A DNA stretch of 43,913 nt from assembly GCA_024226555.1 (NCBI GenBank), contig JAAELO010000352.1:1-43913 (forward strand), given 5' to 3'. This document shows positions 23,336 to 31,202 of the stretch, piece by piece. The notes under the pieces were generated by a model. The model made no database searches, had not been told where the DNA came from, and saw only the letters and a program-made list of their open reading frames with translations. Each line of letters opens with the position of its first letter. Positions within the stretch are counted from its first letter, which is position 1. The position numbers and the translations under genes are program-made. The stretch is from Desulfobacterales bacterium. GTDB lineage: Bacteria; Desulfobacterota; Desulfobacteria; Desulfobacterales; JAAELO01.

Positions 23336-26300
23336 ATGAAACTTTCCATCAAAATAAAACTGGTTTCAATCTTTACTACGGTTATTATTGTACCAACGAT
23401 AATCATCACTTTGCTGAACCTGTGGCTCACCAGGGATCGACTTGAAAAGGATCTTCAGGCCGCCAGCGCCAAAGCGCTTAACGATGCTGGTGCTATCCTG
23501 GTCGAATATGCAAATCGTGCGGATAATATTGGAAACCTGCTTTCAGAGATGAGCGAGGTCAGAAAAAATCTGGCCAGTAATGAGGTTCAGGAATTTTTAG
23601 ATAGCAAACACGAACTTTGGTTTAAGGCCATTATCGAAATATACGGAAAGCGACAAAAATCCTTAAGTCGAAGTTACGTTGGAGGAAAAGAGATAGAATA
23701 TTTTTTTACCAGGAAGGATGATCCCATCATTGCAGATACCTTGAATCTGGAAGAGCATTCCGTTTATGCGGTTTTTAAGGGAGGGGGAATAGCATTGAAA
23801 AGCCCGTATCCCATTGTTGATCCTTCAACACTCGAAACAATTGGCGTTGTCATTATCACATATCCGTTCAACATCAGATTATTGCAAGCGATTAAAGTTC
23901 AGGTAAATGCCGAATTGACCTTACAATGGAATTCAAACAGCGATTTTGTCAGTACGATTCAGGCATCCAACGGTAAAATGATTCCTCATTTATGGAAAAC
24001 GGCAATTGTCGATTTCGATACTATAAACAAAATCGCCAAAGATGCACCTGTTAAGCGACATGAATATATCGGATCTGATTTATATGCAACTGCATACACG
24101 CCCCTCAAAGATCACAACGGGCAAACCATCGGCATTCTGTCAGCAGCCGTAAACTCCAATGTTATCAATGAGAGCCAGCGAGATATGCTGCGTGTGCTTT
24201 TTATTGGGTCTGTAGTTGTGTTCATCTTAGCCATCCTCGTAGGATACATCACTGCTCAATCATTTACTAAACCGATTTACCTGTTGGTTTCAGCGATTAG
24301 ATCCATGTCGGAAGGTCATTTGGAAGGACCAGTCAACATCAGGCAAAGGGATGAAATTGGTGTACTTGCCGGGGCCTTCAATGAAATGAGCTCAAAGATT
24401 CAGAAACAACAGAATTCACTGAAAAAGGCAGAAAAAAAATATAGAAGTATTTTTGAAAATTCGGTTACTGGTATTTTTCAGGTTACAGCAAAAGGTCGAT
24501 TATTAAGTGCGAATAATTTTATGTCAACTATGTTTGGATATGCTTCATCTAAAAAGATGATGTCGTTAGTAACTGACTTTGGCATACAATGCCATATAAA
24601 TCCTGAAGATTTTCATAGCATATGCAGGATATCGGAAATAAAGGAACGCATATCAAACATTGAAATAGAATTTCTAAGAAAAGACGGCAGTATATTCTGG
24701 GGTTCAGAAACAATAAGGCCTGTTCATGAAGAGAGTGGAAAAATACTTTATTATGAAGGTATTCTCGTTGACATAACCGAAAGCAAAGAAAAAGAAAAAG
24801 CAAAACGTCTGCAGAAGGCAGCGGAGGAAGAACTTGAAATAGTTGAAGCGGCCACACAGGCAAAAAGTGAATTTTTAGCGAATATGAGTCATGAAATTCG
24901 TACCCCGATGAATGCAATTGTAGGGTTATCCGGACTCGCGTTAAAAACGGAATTAACCTCAAAACAACTGGATTATCTGAAAAAAATAGAATCATCAGCG
25001 GGGTCGCTTCTTAATATTATCAATGATATCCTTGATTTTTCTAAAATCGAAGCCGGTAAAATGGACATGGTGTTTATTGATTTTACTATAGAAGATGTCC
25101 TTGACAACATTACCAGTATAATTAGTCTAAAGGCTGAAGGAAAAGGAATAGAGCTTTTATTCAATATCGAAAATGATGTTCCCAATAACCTTGTTGGCGA
25201 TCCTCTTAGGCTTGGACAGGTTTTAATCAATTTGTCAAACAATGCGGTCAAATTTACTACCACAGGTCAGATTATTGTCAAAGCGGAAGTAATTGATGAC
25301 TCTGAAAATAGAAGCTCTGATCAGATTTTTCTCAGGTTTTCAGTTGAAGACAGTGGTATTGGAATGAAACAAGAACAAATAGTGAATCTCTTTCAGGCCT
25401 TTTCCCAGGTAGATAGTTCCACAACCAGGAAGTATGGCGGTACTGGGCTGGGGCTTACCATTTCAAAACGCCTGATCGAAATGATGGGTGGTAACATCTG
25501 GGTGAACAGTGAATACGGAAAAGGTAGTAAATTCAGTTTTACGACTAAATTTGGATTACAGAAAGCAAAACAGGATGAAGCTAAAATCGAATGTCCTTTA
25601 GATCTTATAAATTTGTCCATACTTGTTGTAGAGAATAACCCCTTTGCAAGAGAAATTCTTTTTGATATGTTGAAATACATGGGGTTTAAGGTTAATCAAG
25701 TCGCATCGGGTGAAGAAGCAATTACCGAAATACGAAATGTTGCTTCAGATGAACCCTATCAGCTTGTGCTGATGAACTATAAAATGCCTGATATGAACGG
25801 TGTTGAAATATCCAAATTTATTGACTCGAATGAAAATCATGCTACTATTCCCAAAATTTTGATGGTACCGTCCTACAGTGAGGAGGGAATTAAAAAAGAA
25901 GCTAAAAAAGCAGGCATAACTTCATTTCTGGTTAAACCCGTTAAACAGTCCAGTCTTTTTGATGCAATTATAAAAGTTTTTAAAAAACCGGTAGACAGCA
26001 AATCTTCCATCATACGAGATTCTTATAAGATTGAAGGCCTGGAGAATATCAGATTTGCAAAACTTCTTTTGGTTGAAGATAATAGAATCAATCAGCAAGT
26101 GGCCACTGAAATCCTTGAAAACCGAGACTTTGAATTGACTGTAGTTGAGAATGGACTGAAGGCTATCGAGTGTGTACACGACAATAGATTTGACGCTGTG
26201 CTTATGGATATTCAAATGCCGGAAATGGATGGATATGAAGCGACTCGTGTTATTCGAAAAGATGATCAATTCAAGGATCTTCCAATTATTGCCATGACAG

Positions 26301-27094
26301 CCCATACTATGGCGGGTGAAAAGGAGAGATGCATCAATGCTGGTATGAACGATCATGTACCAAAACCTATTGATCCCAAATCATTATTTTCCGCCCTGGT
26401 CAAATGGATACCACCCATGGAGTGGTCAATGATAACGAAAAGAGTCGAAAAAACTGATGAAAACGATTCTAAAATCGAATTTCCAGCTCATTTGGCAGGG
26501 CTCAATATAGATTCTGCTTTGAATAAAATTGGCAGAAATAAAAAGTTGTATAAAAAAGTATTAAATGATTTCTATACGGACCATGCTGATTTTTTTGATA
26601 AATTCTCAGAGGCTTATCAAAAAGGCCGATTGGATGAAGCAAAATATTTGATTCACAATATGAAGGGAGTATCCGGAAGTATTGGAGCAGAAGATTTATA
26701 TGAGATTTCCACTGAAATTGACTACTTAATCAAAAATCACCAGTCAGATGAGACAGACATCAAATTCAGACTGCTTGAGAAGGCATGCAGCATAGTGTTT
26801 AATTCCATTCATGATTTTATAGAATCCGATATCGCAAAAGACAGGGATATAAAAGATAATGAACCGGATGTTAATAAACTATTGTCCACATTGAAAAAGA
26901 CTGATGAACTTCTATCACAGTCCTATCCTGAATCTGAGGATCTTTTCGATTCAATAGCAAACGATTTGATATTACTTGGATTTGAAGATCTGTCTAAAAA
27001 AATGGCAGAACAGATTGCTGATTTTGAGTTTGATGAAGCAAGAGAGATATTGTCCGGATTAATGAATGAATTAAAAAGCAAATACAGGAGATAG
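23336..27094 (+). CDS. Hybrid sensor histidine kinase (sensor-HAMP-PAS-HK-REC-REC-Hpt)
   Basis: 1252 residues. TM1 (about 8-28), a periplasmic sensor domain (30-280), TM2 (285-305), HAMP (306-360), PAS (368-480), kinase with H519 in FLANMSHEIRTPMN, ATPase domain (N box NLSNNAVKFT, GGTGLGLTI), two receivers and an Hpt domain (H1107 in HNMKGVSGSIGA). The first receiver has N814 (LMNYKMPDMNG) where the phosphorylated Asp should be and lacks the full acidic pair, so it is probably inactive. The second is intact (D958). It fits a BarA/EvgS-type relay. By eye, base composition is richer in GC up to about 24440 (sensor and HAMP) than from PAS onward. It is packed behind the two binding proteins. Confidence 0.9.
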   Translation: MKLSIKIKLVSIFTTVIIVPTIIITLLNLWLTRDRLEKDLQAASAKALNDAGAILVEYANRADNIGNLLSEMSEVRKNLASNEVQEFLDSKHELWFKAIIEIYGKRQKSLSRSYVGGKEIEYFFTRKDDPIIADTLNLEEHSVYAVFKGGGIALKSPYPIVDPSTLETIGVVIITYPFNIRLLQAIKVQVNAELTLQWNSNSDFVSTIQASNGKMIPHLWKTAIVDFDTINKIAKDAPVKRHEYIGSDLYATAYTPLKDHNGQTIGILSAAVNSNVINESQRDMLRVLFIGSVVVFILAILVGYITAQSFTKPIYLLVSAIRSMSEGHLEGPVNIRQRDEIGVLAGAFNEMSSKIQKQQNSLKKAEKKYRSIFENSVTGIFQVTAKGRLLSANNFMSTMFGYASSKKMMSLVTDFGIQCHINPEDFHSICRISEIKERISNIEIEFLRKDGSIFWGSETIRPVHEESGKILYYEGILVDITESKEKEKAKRLQKAAEEELEIVEAATQAKSEFLANMSHEIRTPMNAIVGLSGLALKTELTSKQLDYLKKIESSAGSLLNIINDILDFSKIEAGKMDMVFIDFTIEDVLDNITSIISLKAEGKGIELLFNIENDVPNNLVGDPLRLGQVLINLSNNAVKFTTTGQIIVKAEVIDDSENRSSDQIFLRFSVEDSGIGMKQEQIVNLFQAFSQVDSSTTRKYGGTGLGLTISKRLIEMMGGNIWVNSEYGKGSKFSFTTKFGLQKAKQDEAKIECPLDLINLSILVVENNPFAREILFDMLKYMGFKVNQVASGEEAITEIRNVASDEPYQLVLMNYKMPDMNGVEISKFIDSNENHATIPKILMVPSYSEEGIKKEAKKAGITSFLVKPVKQSSLFDAIIKVFKKPVDSKSSIIRDSYKIEGLENIRFAKLLLVEDNRINQQVATEILENRDFELTVVENGLKAIECVHDNRFDAVLMDIQMPEMDGYEATRVIRKDDQFKDLPIIAMTAHTMAGEKERCINAGMNDHVPKPIDPKSLFSALVKWIPPMEWSMITKRVEKTDENDSKIEFPAHLAGLNIDSALNKIGRNKKLYKKVLNDFYTDHADFFDKFSEAYQKGRLDEAKYLIHNMKGVSGSIGAEDLYEISTEIDYLIKNHQSDETDIKFRLLEKACSIVFNSIHDFIESDIAKDRDIKDNEPDVNKLLSTLKKTDELLSQSYPESEDLFDSIANDLILLGFEDLSKKMAEQIADFEFDEAREILSGLMNELKSKYRR

Positions 27095-27098
27095 CCTT

Positions 27099-28001
27099 AT
27101 GGATCAACGTATATTAATCGTTGATGATGAAAAGATCATTATAAATATCCTGAGAGGAGCTTTACAATCGGACTATTTAATTCAAGCCACTAAAAACAGT
27201 GACAAAGCTTTGGAAATTGTCGCAGAGTCACCTCCTGATTTGATTCTCCTTGATATTAATATGCCTGGAATGAACGGCTATGAAGTCTGTCAAAAACTGA
27301 AATCTTCTGAGCAAACAAGTGATATACCGATTATTTTTATTACCGCTGCATCCGAAATTGCAGATCAGGTAAAAGGTTTTGAAATGGGAGCAGTTGATTA
27401 TATAACAAAGCCGATTATTCCAGCTATTGTCAAAATAAGGGTTCAGATTCATCTTAAAATGAAAAAACAACAGGATATATTAGCTAATCTTGCTACTATT
27501 GACGGTTTGACCCAAATACCTAACAGGCGACGTTTTGATGATGTTTTTGAAAGAGAATGGAAGAGGGGACAACGCAATGGAAAAACGTTGTCATTGATAT
27601 TAATGGATATTGACCATTTTAAAAAGTTTAATGATAATTATGGCCATCAGGCCGGAGATGATTGTTTAATCAAAGTGGCTGCTGCACTGACATCAGCCTG
27701 TAGGAGAGGCACAGATCTTCTTGCCCGATATGGAGGTGAAGAATTCGTATCAATATTACCAGATACCGATTCTGAAGAAGCTGTTAAAATTGCAGGATTG
27801 ATGAGAAAAAAACTGGAATTAATGAATATTACACATGAATTTTCATCAACCGCTGACTTTGTAACCATCAGTCAGGGGATAGTGTCGATTGTTCCATCAA
27901 AACAATTGACAATAAATCAAGTGATTGAAATGTCAGATTCAGGGCTCTATGAAGCAAAGAAAAGCGGTAGAAACAAAGCTATAGTAAAGACTTTTGATTA
28001 A
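27099..28001 (+). CDS. Response regulator with GGDEF diguanylate cyclase
   Basis: 300 residues. Receiver domain with D52 (LILLDINMPGMNG) and the switch lysine in YITKP. The GGDEF domain has its signature as YGGEEF and a product-inhibition I-site R-x2-D (RGTD) five residues before it, so it should make cyclic di-GMP under feedback control. It probably receives phosphate from the hybrid kinase relay. SD AGGAG lies before the ATG, which is four bases from the kinase stop. Confidence 0.92.
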   Translation: MDQRILIVDDEKIIINILRGALQSDYLIQATKNSDKALEIVAESPPDLILLDINMPGMNGYEVCQKLKSSEQTSDIPIIFITAASEIADQVKGFEMGAVDYITKPIIPAIVKIRVQIHLKMKKQQDILANLATIDGLTQIPNRRRFDDVFEREWKRGQRNGKTLSLILMDIDHFKKFNDNYGHQAGDDCLIKVAAALTSACRRGTDLLARYGGEEFVSILPDTDSEEAVKIAGLMRKKLELMNITHEFSSTADFVTISQGIVSIVPSKQLTINQVIEMSDSGLYEAKKSGRNKAIVKTFD

Positions 28002-28037
28002 AAAGTGAATTACAAAGCAAATACAGGAGATAGTCTT

Positions 28038-29180
28038 ATGGATCAACGCATACTAATCGTTGATGATGAAAAGATCATTATCAATTTCCTAAGAGGCTCT
28101 TTACAGTCAGACTATTTAATTCAAGCCGCAAAAAACAGCGAAAAAGCTCTGAAAATTGCTGCGGAGTCACCCCCTGATTTAATTCTTCTGGATATCATGA
28201 TGCCGAAAATAGATGGTTATGAAGTGTGTAAACGTTTAAAATCTGATGATAAAACAAAAAATATACCTGTCATATTTTTAACTGCAATGAAAGATTCTGG
28301 TTATGAAACCAAAGGTTTGGAGTTGGGAGCTGTCGATTATATAACAAAGCCTATTAACACCGCTATTTTAAAAACAAGAGTAAAGCATCATCTGGAGCGG
28401 GAAGGATATCGAAAACATTTGGAAAAACTTGTTGAAAAGCGGACAGAGGAACTTCGAATTGCCAACAAGGCCAAGGGTGACTTTTTGATGAATATGAATC
28501 ATGAACTCAGAACACCTTTAAATGGTGTGCTCATGGCAGCAGAGTTGATATCGACATGTGAAACAACATATGAATTAAAAGAGGTCCAGGGTATCATCAG
28601 TTCATCCGGCAACTCTCTTTTAAATACCCTGGAACGGATATCCGATTTTACCAGATCAAAAAATGGTGAAATTGAACTTGAATCATTACCTTTTTGTTTA
28701 GATGAGGCGTTATCCGAAATTAATACCAACTTCTTTCATAAAGGAACGAAACTATATTTAAAGCCAAAAATCGATATCGATACTGGAAGTGTTCCCAACA
28801 AATATATCGGCGATGAAGCCCGTATTATCGAAATATTGAACCTTCTTTTGGAAAATGCGGCAAAATTTACAACAAGTGCTGCTGAAGCTACATTAAATAT
28901 TAAAGCTATAGAAAAATCGATGGAAGAAGTTTTATTGGAATTTTCGTTAACCGATAATGGAATCGGAATTGAAGAAGCTGATTTGGAAAAGATTTTTGAA
29001 CCTTTTTTTAAAGTTGATACGTCCCTTACCCGTAAATACGAAGGCATTGGAATCGGACTCTCCATATGTAAACAGCTTGTGGAATTGATGGGTGGGCAAA
29101 TCCGGGTGACAAGTGAATTGAATGAAGGTAGTGTTTTTTCATTCACACTGAAATTAAAACAGGATAAAAAAGATGCATGA
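28038..29180 (+). CDS. Receiver-histidine kinase (REC-HK)
   Basis: 380 residues. Receiver with D52 (LILLDIMMPKIDG), then a short coiled coil (EKLVEKRTEELRIANKAKGD), kinase domain with His in MNMNHELRTPLNG and ATPase boxes NLLLENAAKFT, DNGIGI and GIGIGLSICKQL. It is soluble and has no sensor domain. An upstream in-frame ATG at 28005 exists, but ATG 28038 has the same AGGAG leader as the preceding gene and matches its first residues exactly. The 5' leader and receiver are a duplicate of those of the preceding gene. The kinase likely amplifies or crosses the pathway. Confidence 0.9.
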   Translation: MDQRILIVDDEKIIINFLRGSLQSDYLIQAAKNSEKALKIAAESPPDLILLDIMMPKIDGYEVCKRLKSDDKTKNIPVIFLTAMKDSGYETKGLELGAVDYITKPINTAILKTRVKHHLEREGYRKHLEKLVEKRTEELRIANKAKGDFLMNMNHELRTPLNGVLMAAELISTCETTYELKEVQGIISSSGNSLLNTLERISDFTRSKNGEIELESLPFCLDEALSEINTNFFHKGTKLYLKPKIDIDTGSVPNKYIGDEARIIEILNLLLENAAKFTTSAAEATLNIKAIEKSMEEVLLEFSLTDNGIGIEEADLEKIFEPFFKVDTSLTRKYEGIGIGLSICKQLVELMGGQIRVTSELNEGSVFSFTLKLKQDKKDA

Positions 29181-29220
29181 GAAAATAATTACCTACGGTT
29201 TAAAGGTGATTCCTTTTCCG

Positions 29221-29267
29221 AAAAACGTAGTATTTGATCAAAAGAACATTTATTAGAGATTTCCTTT
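29221..29267. repeat. MITE fragment, right arm
   Basis: AAAAACGTAGTATTTGATCA continuing AAAGAACATTTATTAGAGAT and TTCC resembles the right arm (AAATAACAAAGTATTTTGCCAAAAGAACAGTTATTAGAGATTCCC). The left arm is missing or too eroded to identify. It follows the REC-kinase gene. Confidence 0.5.
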
Positions 29268-29400
29268 TATTAATTTTAATATTGTTGTATTATCAATATT
29301 ACTTGTTTTTGCTTATAATTCAAATAGTTTCAGACCTGTATTGCAAATAAAAAAAACTTTTGTAATTTCAAAAATCACAATTTCTCATCAGGAGATTATT

Positions 29401-30149
29401 ATGAGGAAATGGTTCGTTATATTAAGTATAGTATTGTTTATTTTTCCAGCTAATTCAGAAGAAATTAATGTGGCAACAGAAATTGCCCCCCCTATCAGAT
29501 GAGAGAAAATGGTAAACTTGTAGGGCTCTCTATTGAACTTTTCCATACAATTCAGAAAGAACTGAAGATAAAAAATAGAATACATGTTTATCCCTGGGCA
29601 AGAGCATATAAGCTTGCAACTGTAGAAAAGAACGTTCTAATATTTTCTATAGCCAGAGTTCCTTCAAGAGAGAAACTCTTCAAATGGGCAGGTAAAATAG
29701 TGAGAATTAAACAGGATTTTTACAAATTAAAGTCAAACAAAGATATTAATATTAACTCTATTGAAGATATAAAACCTTTTAGGGTCGGAGTTCCCAGAAA
29801 TGATAGCAGGCATCAGTTTTTAATAAAAAATAATTTTAGAAAAATACATACTGTTATCAGACAACAACAAGCTGTAAAAATGCTATTTAAAAACAGGGTG
29901 AATTTGATTATTGAAGATCCTGCGACTTTGTTTTATCTCACAAAGAAGTCAAACCTCGATCCTTTAAAACTTGAAAATGTATATAGTATTAAAGAGATGG
30001 AGGTTGATCTCTATTTTGCTTTCAGTAAGAAAACATCAGATCATATCGTTAATCAATTTAAATTTGCATTTGAAAAAATCAGGCAAACCAGTGCCTATAA
30101 TAAAATCATGAAAAAATATGGTTTGATAAAGGGAACCTCTAATAATTAG
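29401..30149 (+). pseudogene. Family-3 solute-binding protein with frameshift at a C7 run
   Basis: The signal peptide and first strand (MRKWFVILSIVLFIFPANSEEINVATEIAPP) are in one frame; the rest from MRENGKLVGLSIELFHTIQKEL to KYGLI is in another. The shift falls at seven Cs (29486-29492); one more C would give ...EIAPPYQMRENGK, the normal family sequence. A slippage mutation, phase variation or sequencing error are all possible. The C-terminus is also altered: a MITE inserted after GGTTTGATAAA changes the ending from K-stop to KGTSNN-stop. Stand-alone binding proteins of this type often resemble amino-acid receptors. Confidence 0.85.
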
Positions 30150-30259
30150 GATTTTGAATGAAATACAAGGCTGAGGAAAAAATAACGGGTTGATTTTACT
30201 ACAGTTCTTTTTTTCAAAAACGCAGTAGTTCGCTCAAAAGACAGTTATTAGAGATTCCC
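30131..30259. mobile_element. Palindromic MITE-like element, copy at 3' end of binding protein gene
   Basis: 129 bp, GGGAACCTCTAATAATTAG to AGTTATTAGAGATTCCC, with TAAA on both sides (30127-30130 and 30260-30263). Removing it joins TTG ATA AAG TGA, restoring an older stop codon. The gene now ends inside the element. Confidence 0.9.
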
Positions 30260-30306
30260 TAAAGTGAGTCTGAAATTTGATGTGATGTACTGTTACACAT
30301 TTAAAT

Positions 30307-31044
30307 CTATCTTCTTCGCAAATTTGATATCAGGGAAAATACCCATGGACGAAACCCGATAATAACTCCTGTGCTGTTTCTGTCTTTAAGAGGAAGAAAA
30401 GTATCTTCTTCAGCAAGTGCATTGAATTTTTTAGTAAACTTATCGAGCTCCTTAATTATAATCTTAAGTGATTTTTTTGAGAACTGGCCGGTGGTAAAAA
30501 TAAACCTTTCATTCAGTTCTTTAAAAGAATGGTCAAAAAAATCATCGCTGATCATTTTCTTATAATAATTCCATATCGGACCGTCTATCTTCCATAAAGT
30601 ATTTTTAGAAACCAGTAGTTTGAAATTATTCTCAGGCCGAAGTTCGATTAATTTAAACTTATCAAGTTTTAACATCATTCCGGTGATCTCAATTTCATTG
30701 AAATCATATTCTTCTAATATCAATGATAAAGGCCACCCATGCATTAAAAAGTATAAAAGAGTCATCAGTTTAGGGTTTTCTGCAAGAATTCGTTCCTGTT
30801 CAGTTGTGAGTTCCTGATTTTTTTTATCAATCGATTTTTTATAGAGAAGAGCAAGTTCATAAAAATCAATATCAAGAAAACTGCAAATTTCCTCAACTCT
30901 TTGAAGGGAAATATTCTTTACTGAAAACATTCTTTTGATAGTAGGTTCACTTAAATCAAGCTCATTTGCAAGATCAAGATAAGTGTATCCCTTTAGCTTT
31001 AACTGTTTTTTTAATGTTTCAATTAGTTTTGATGTCTGATTCAT
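30307..31044 (-). CDS. XRE-family transcriptional regulator with C-terminal ligand domain
   Basis: 245 residues from ATG 31044 (upstream alternatives add up to six codons). An N-terminal helix-turn-helix of Cro/C1 type spans about 8-60 (LKLKGYTYLDLANELDLSEPTIKRMFSVKNISLQRVEEICSFL). The ~180-residue remainder has no motif I know; it includes LIELRPENNFKLLVSKNTLW and PLKDRNSTGVIIGFRPW. It diverges from an AbfD-like enzyme gene, and two near-identical palindromic sites lie in the shared control region, so it probably regulates that gene and itself. Confidence 0.82.
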   Translation of the reverse strand: MNQTSKLIETLKKQLKLKGYTYLDLANELDLSEPTIKRMFSVKNISLQRVEEICSFLDIDFYELALLYKKSIDKKNQELTTEQERILAENPKLMTLLYFLMHGWPLSLILEEYDFNEIEITGMMLKLDKFKLIELRPENNFKLLVSKNTLWKIDGPIWNYYKKMISDDFFDHSFKELNERFIFTTGQFSKKSLKIIIKELDKFTKKFNALAEEDTFLPLKDRNSTGVIIGFRPWVFSLISNLRRR

Positions 31045-31069
31045 ATCTTTGCTCACTTTCAAATACCAT

Positions 31070-31090
31070 AAGTATTAATATTTGATACTT
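31070..31090. promoter_or_regulatory. Operator candidate 1 (AAGTAT-N9-ATACTT)
   Basis: An inverted repeat with arms AAGTAT and ATACTT around TAATATTTG, 25 bases upstream of the XRE start on its own strand. A second site with the same core lies at 31158-31180. The AT-rich symmetric form is usual for XRE dimers. Confidence 0.5.
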
Positions 31091-31095
31091 TACAA

Positions 31096-31134
31096 AATAC
31101 ACTTTTTAATTAGATCTTTATAATATAGTGTATT
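31096..31134. promoter_or_regulatory. Inverted repeat AATACACT...AGTGTATT in the shared control region
   Basis: AATACACT (31096-31103) and AGTGTATT (31127-31134) are perfect complements around 23 bases, followed by palindromic TTGTACAA (31133-31140). It could be a further regulator site or a promoter-covering hairpin. Confidence 0.35.
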
Positions 31135-31157
31135 GTACAAATGTAGATAAATTCGTC

Positions 31158-31180
31158 AAGTATTAATTTTTCATATACTC
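31158..31180. promoter_or_regulatory. Operator candidate 2 (AAGTAT-N...-ATACT)
   Basis: AAGTATTAATTTTTCATATA followed by CTC repeats the first 10 bases of candidate 1 and has ATACT as opposing arm. It lies 20-45 bases before the AbfD-like start and could occlude its promoter. Confidence 0.45.
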
Positions 31181-31202
31181 AAATGACAAACCGGAGGTTT
31201 AA

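Noticed and set aside
24549-24995. 148-codon open frame opposite the hybrid kinase
   Set aside because: Antisense to the PAS and HisKA region; no independent signals.
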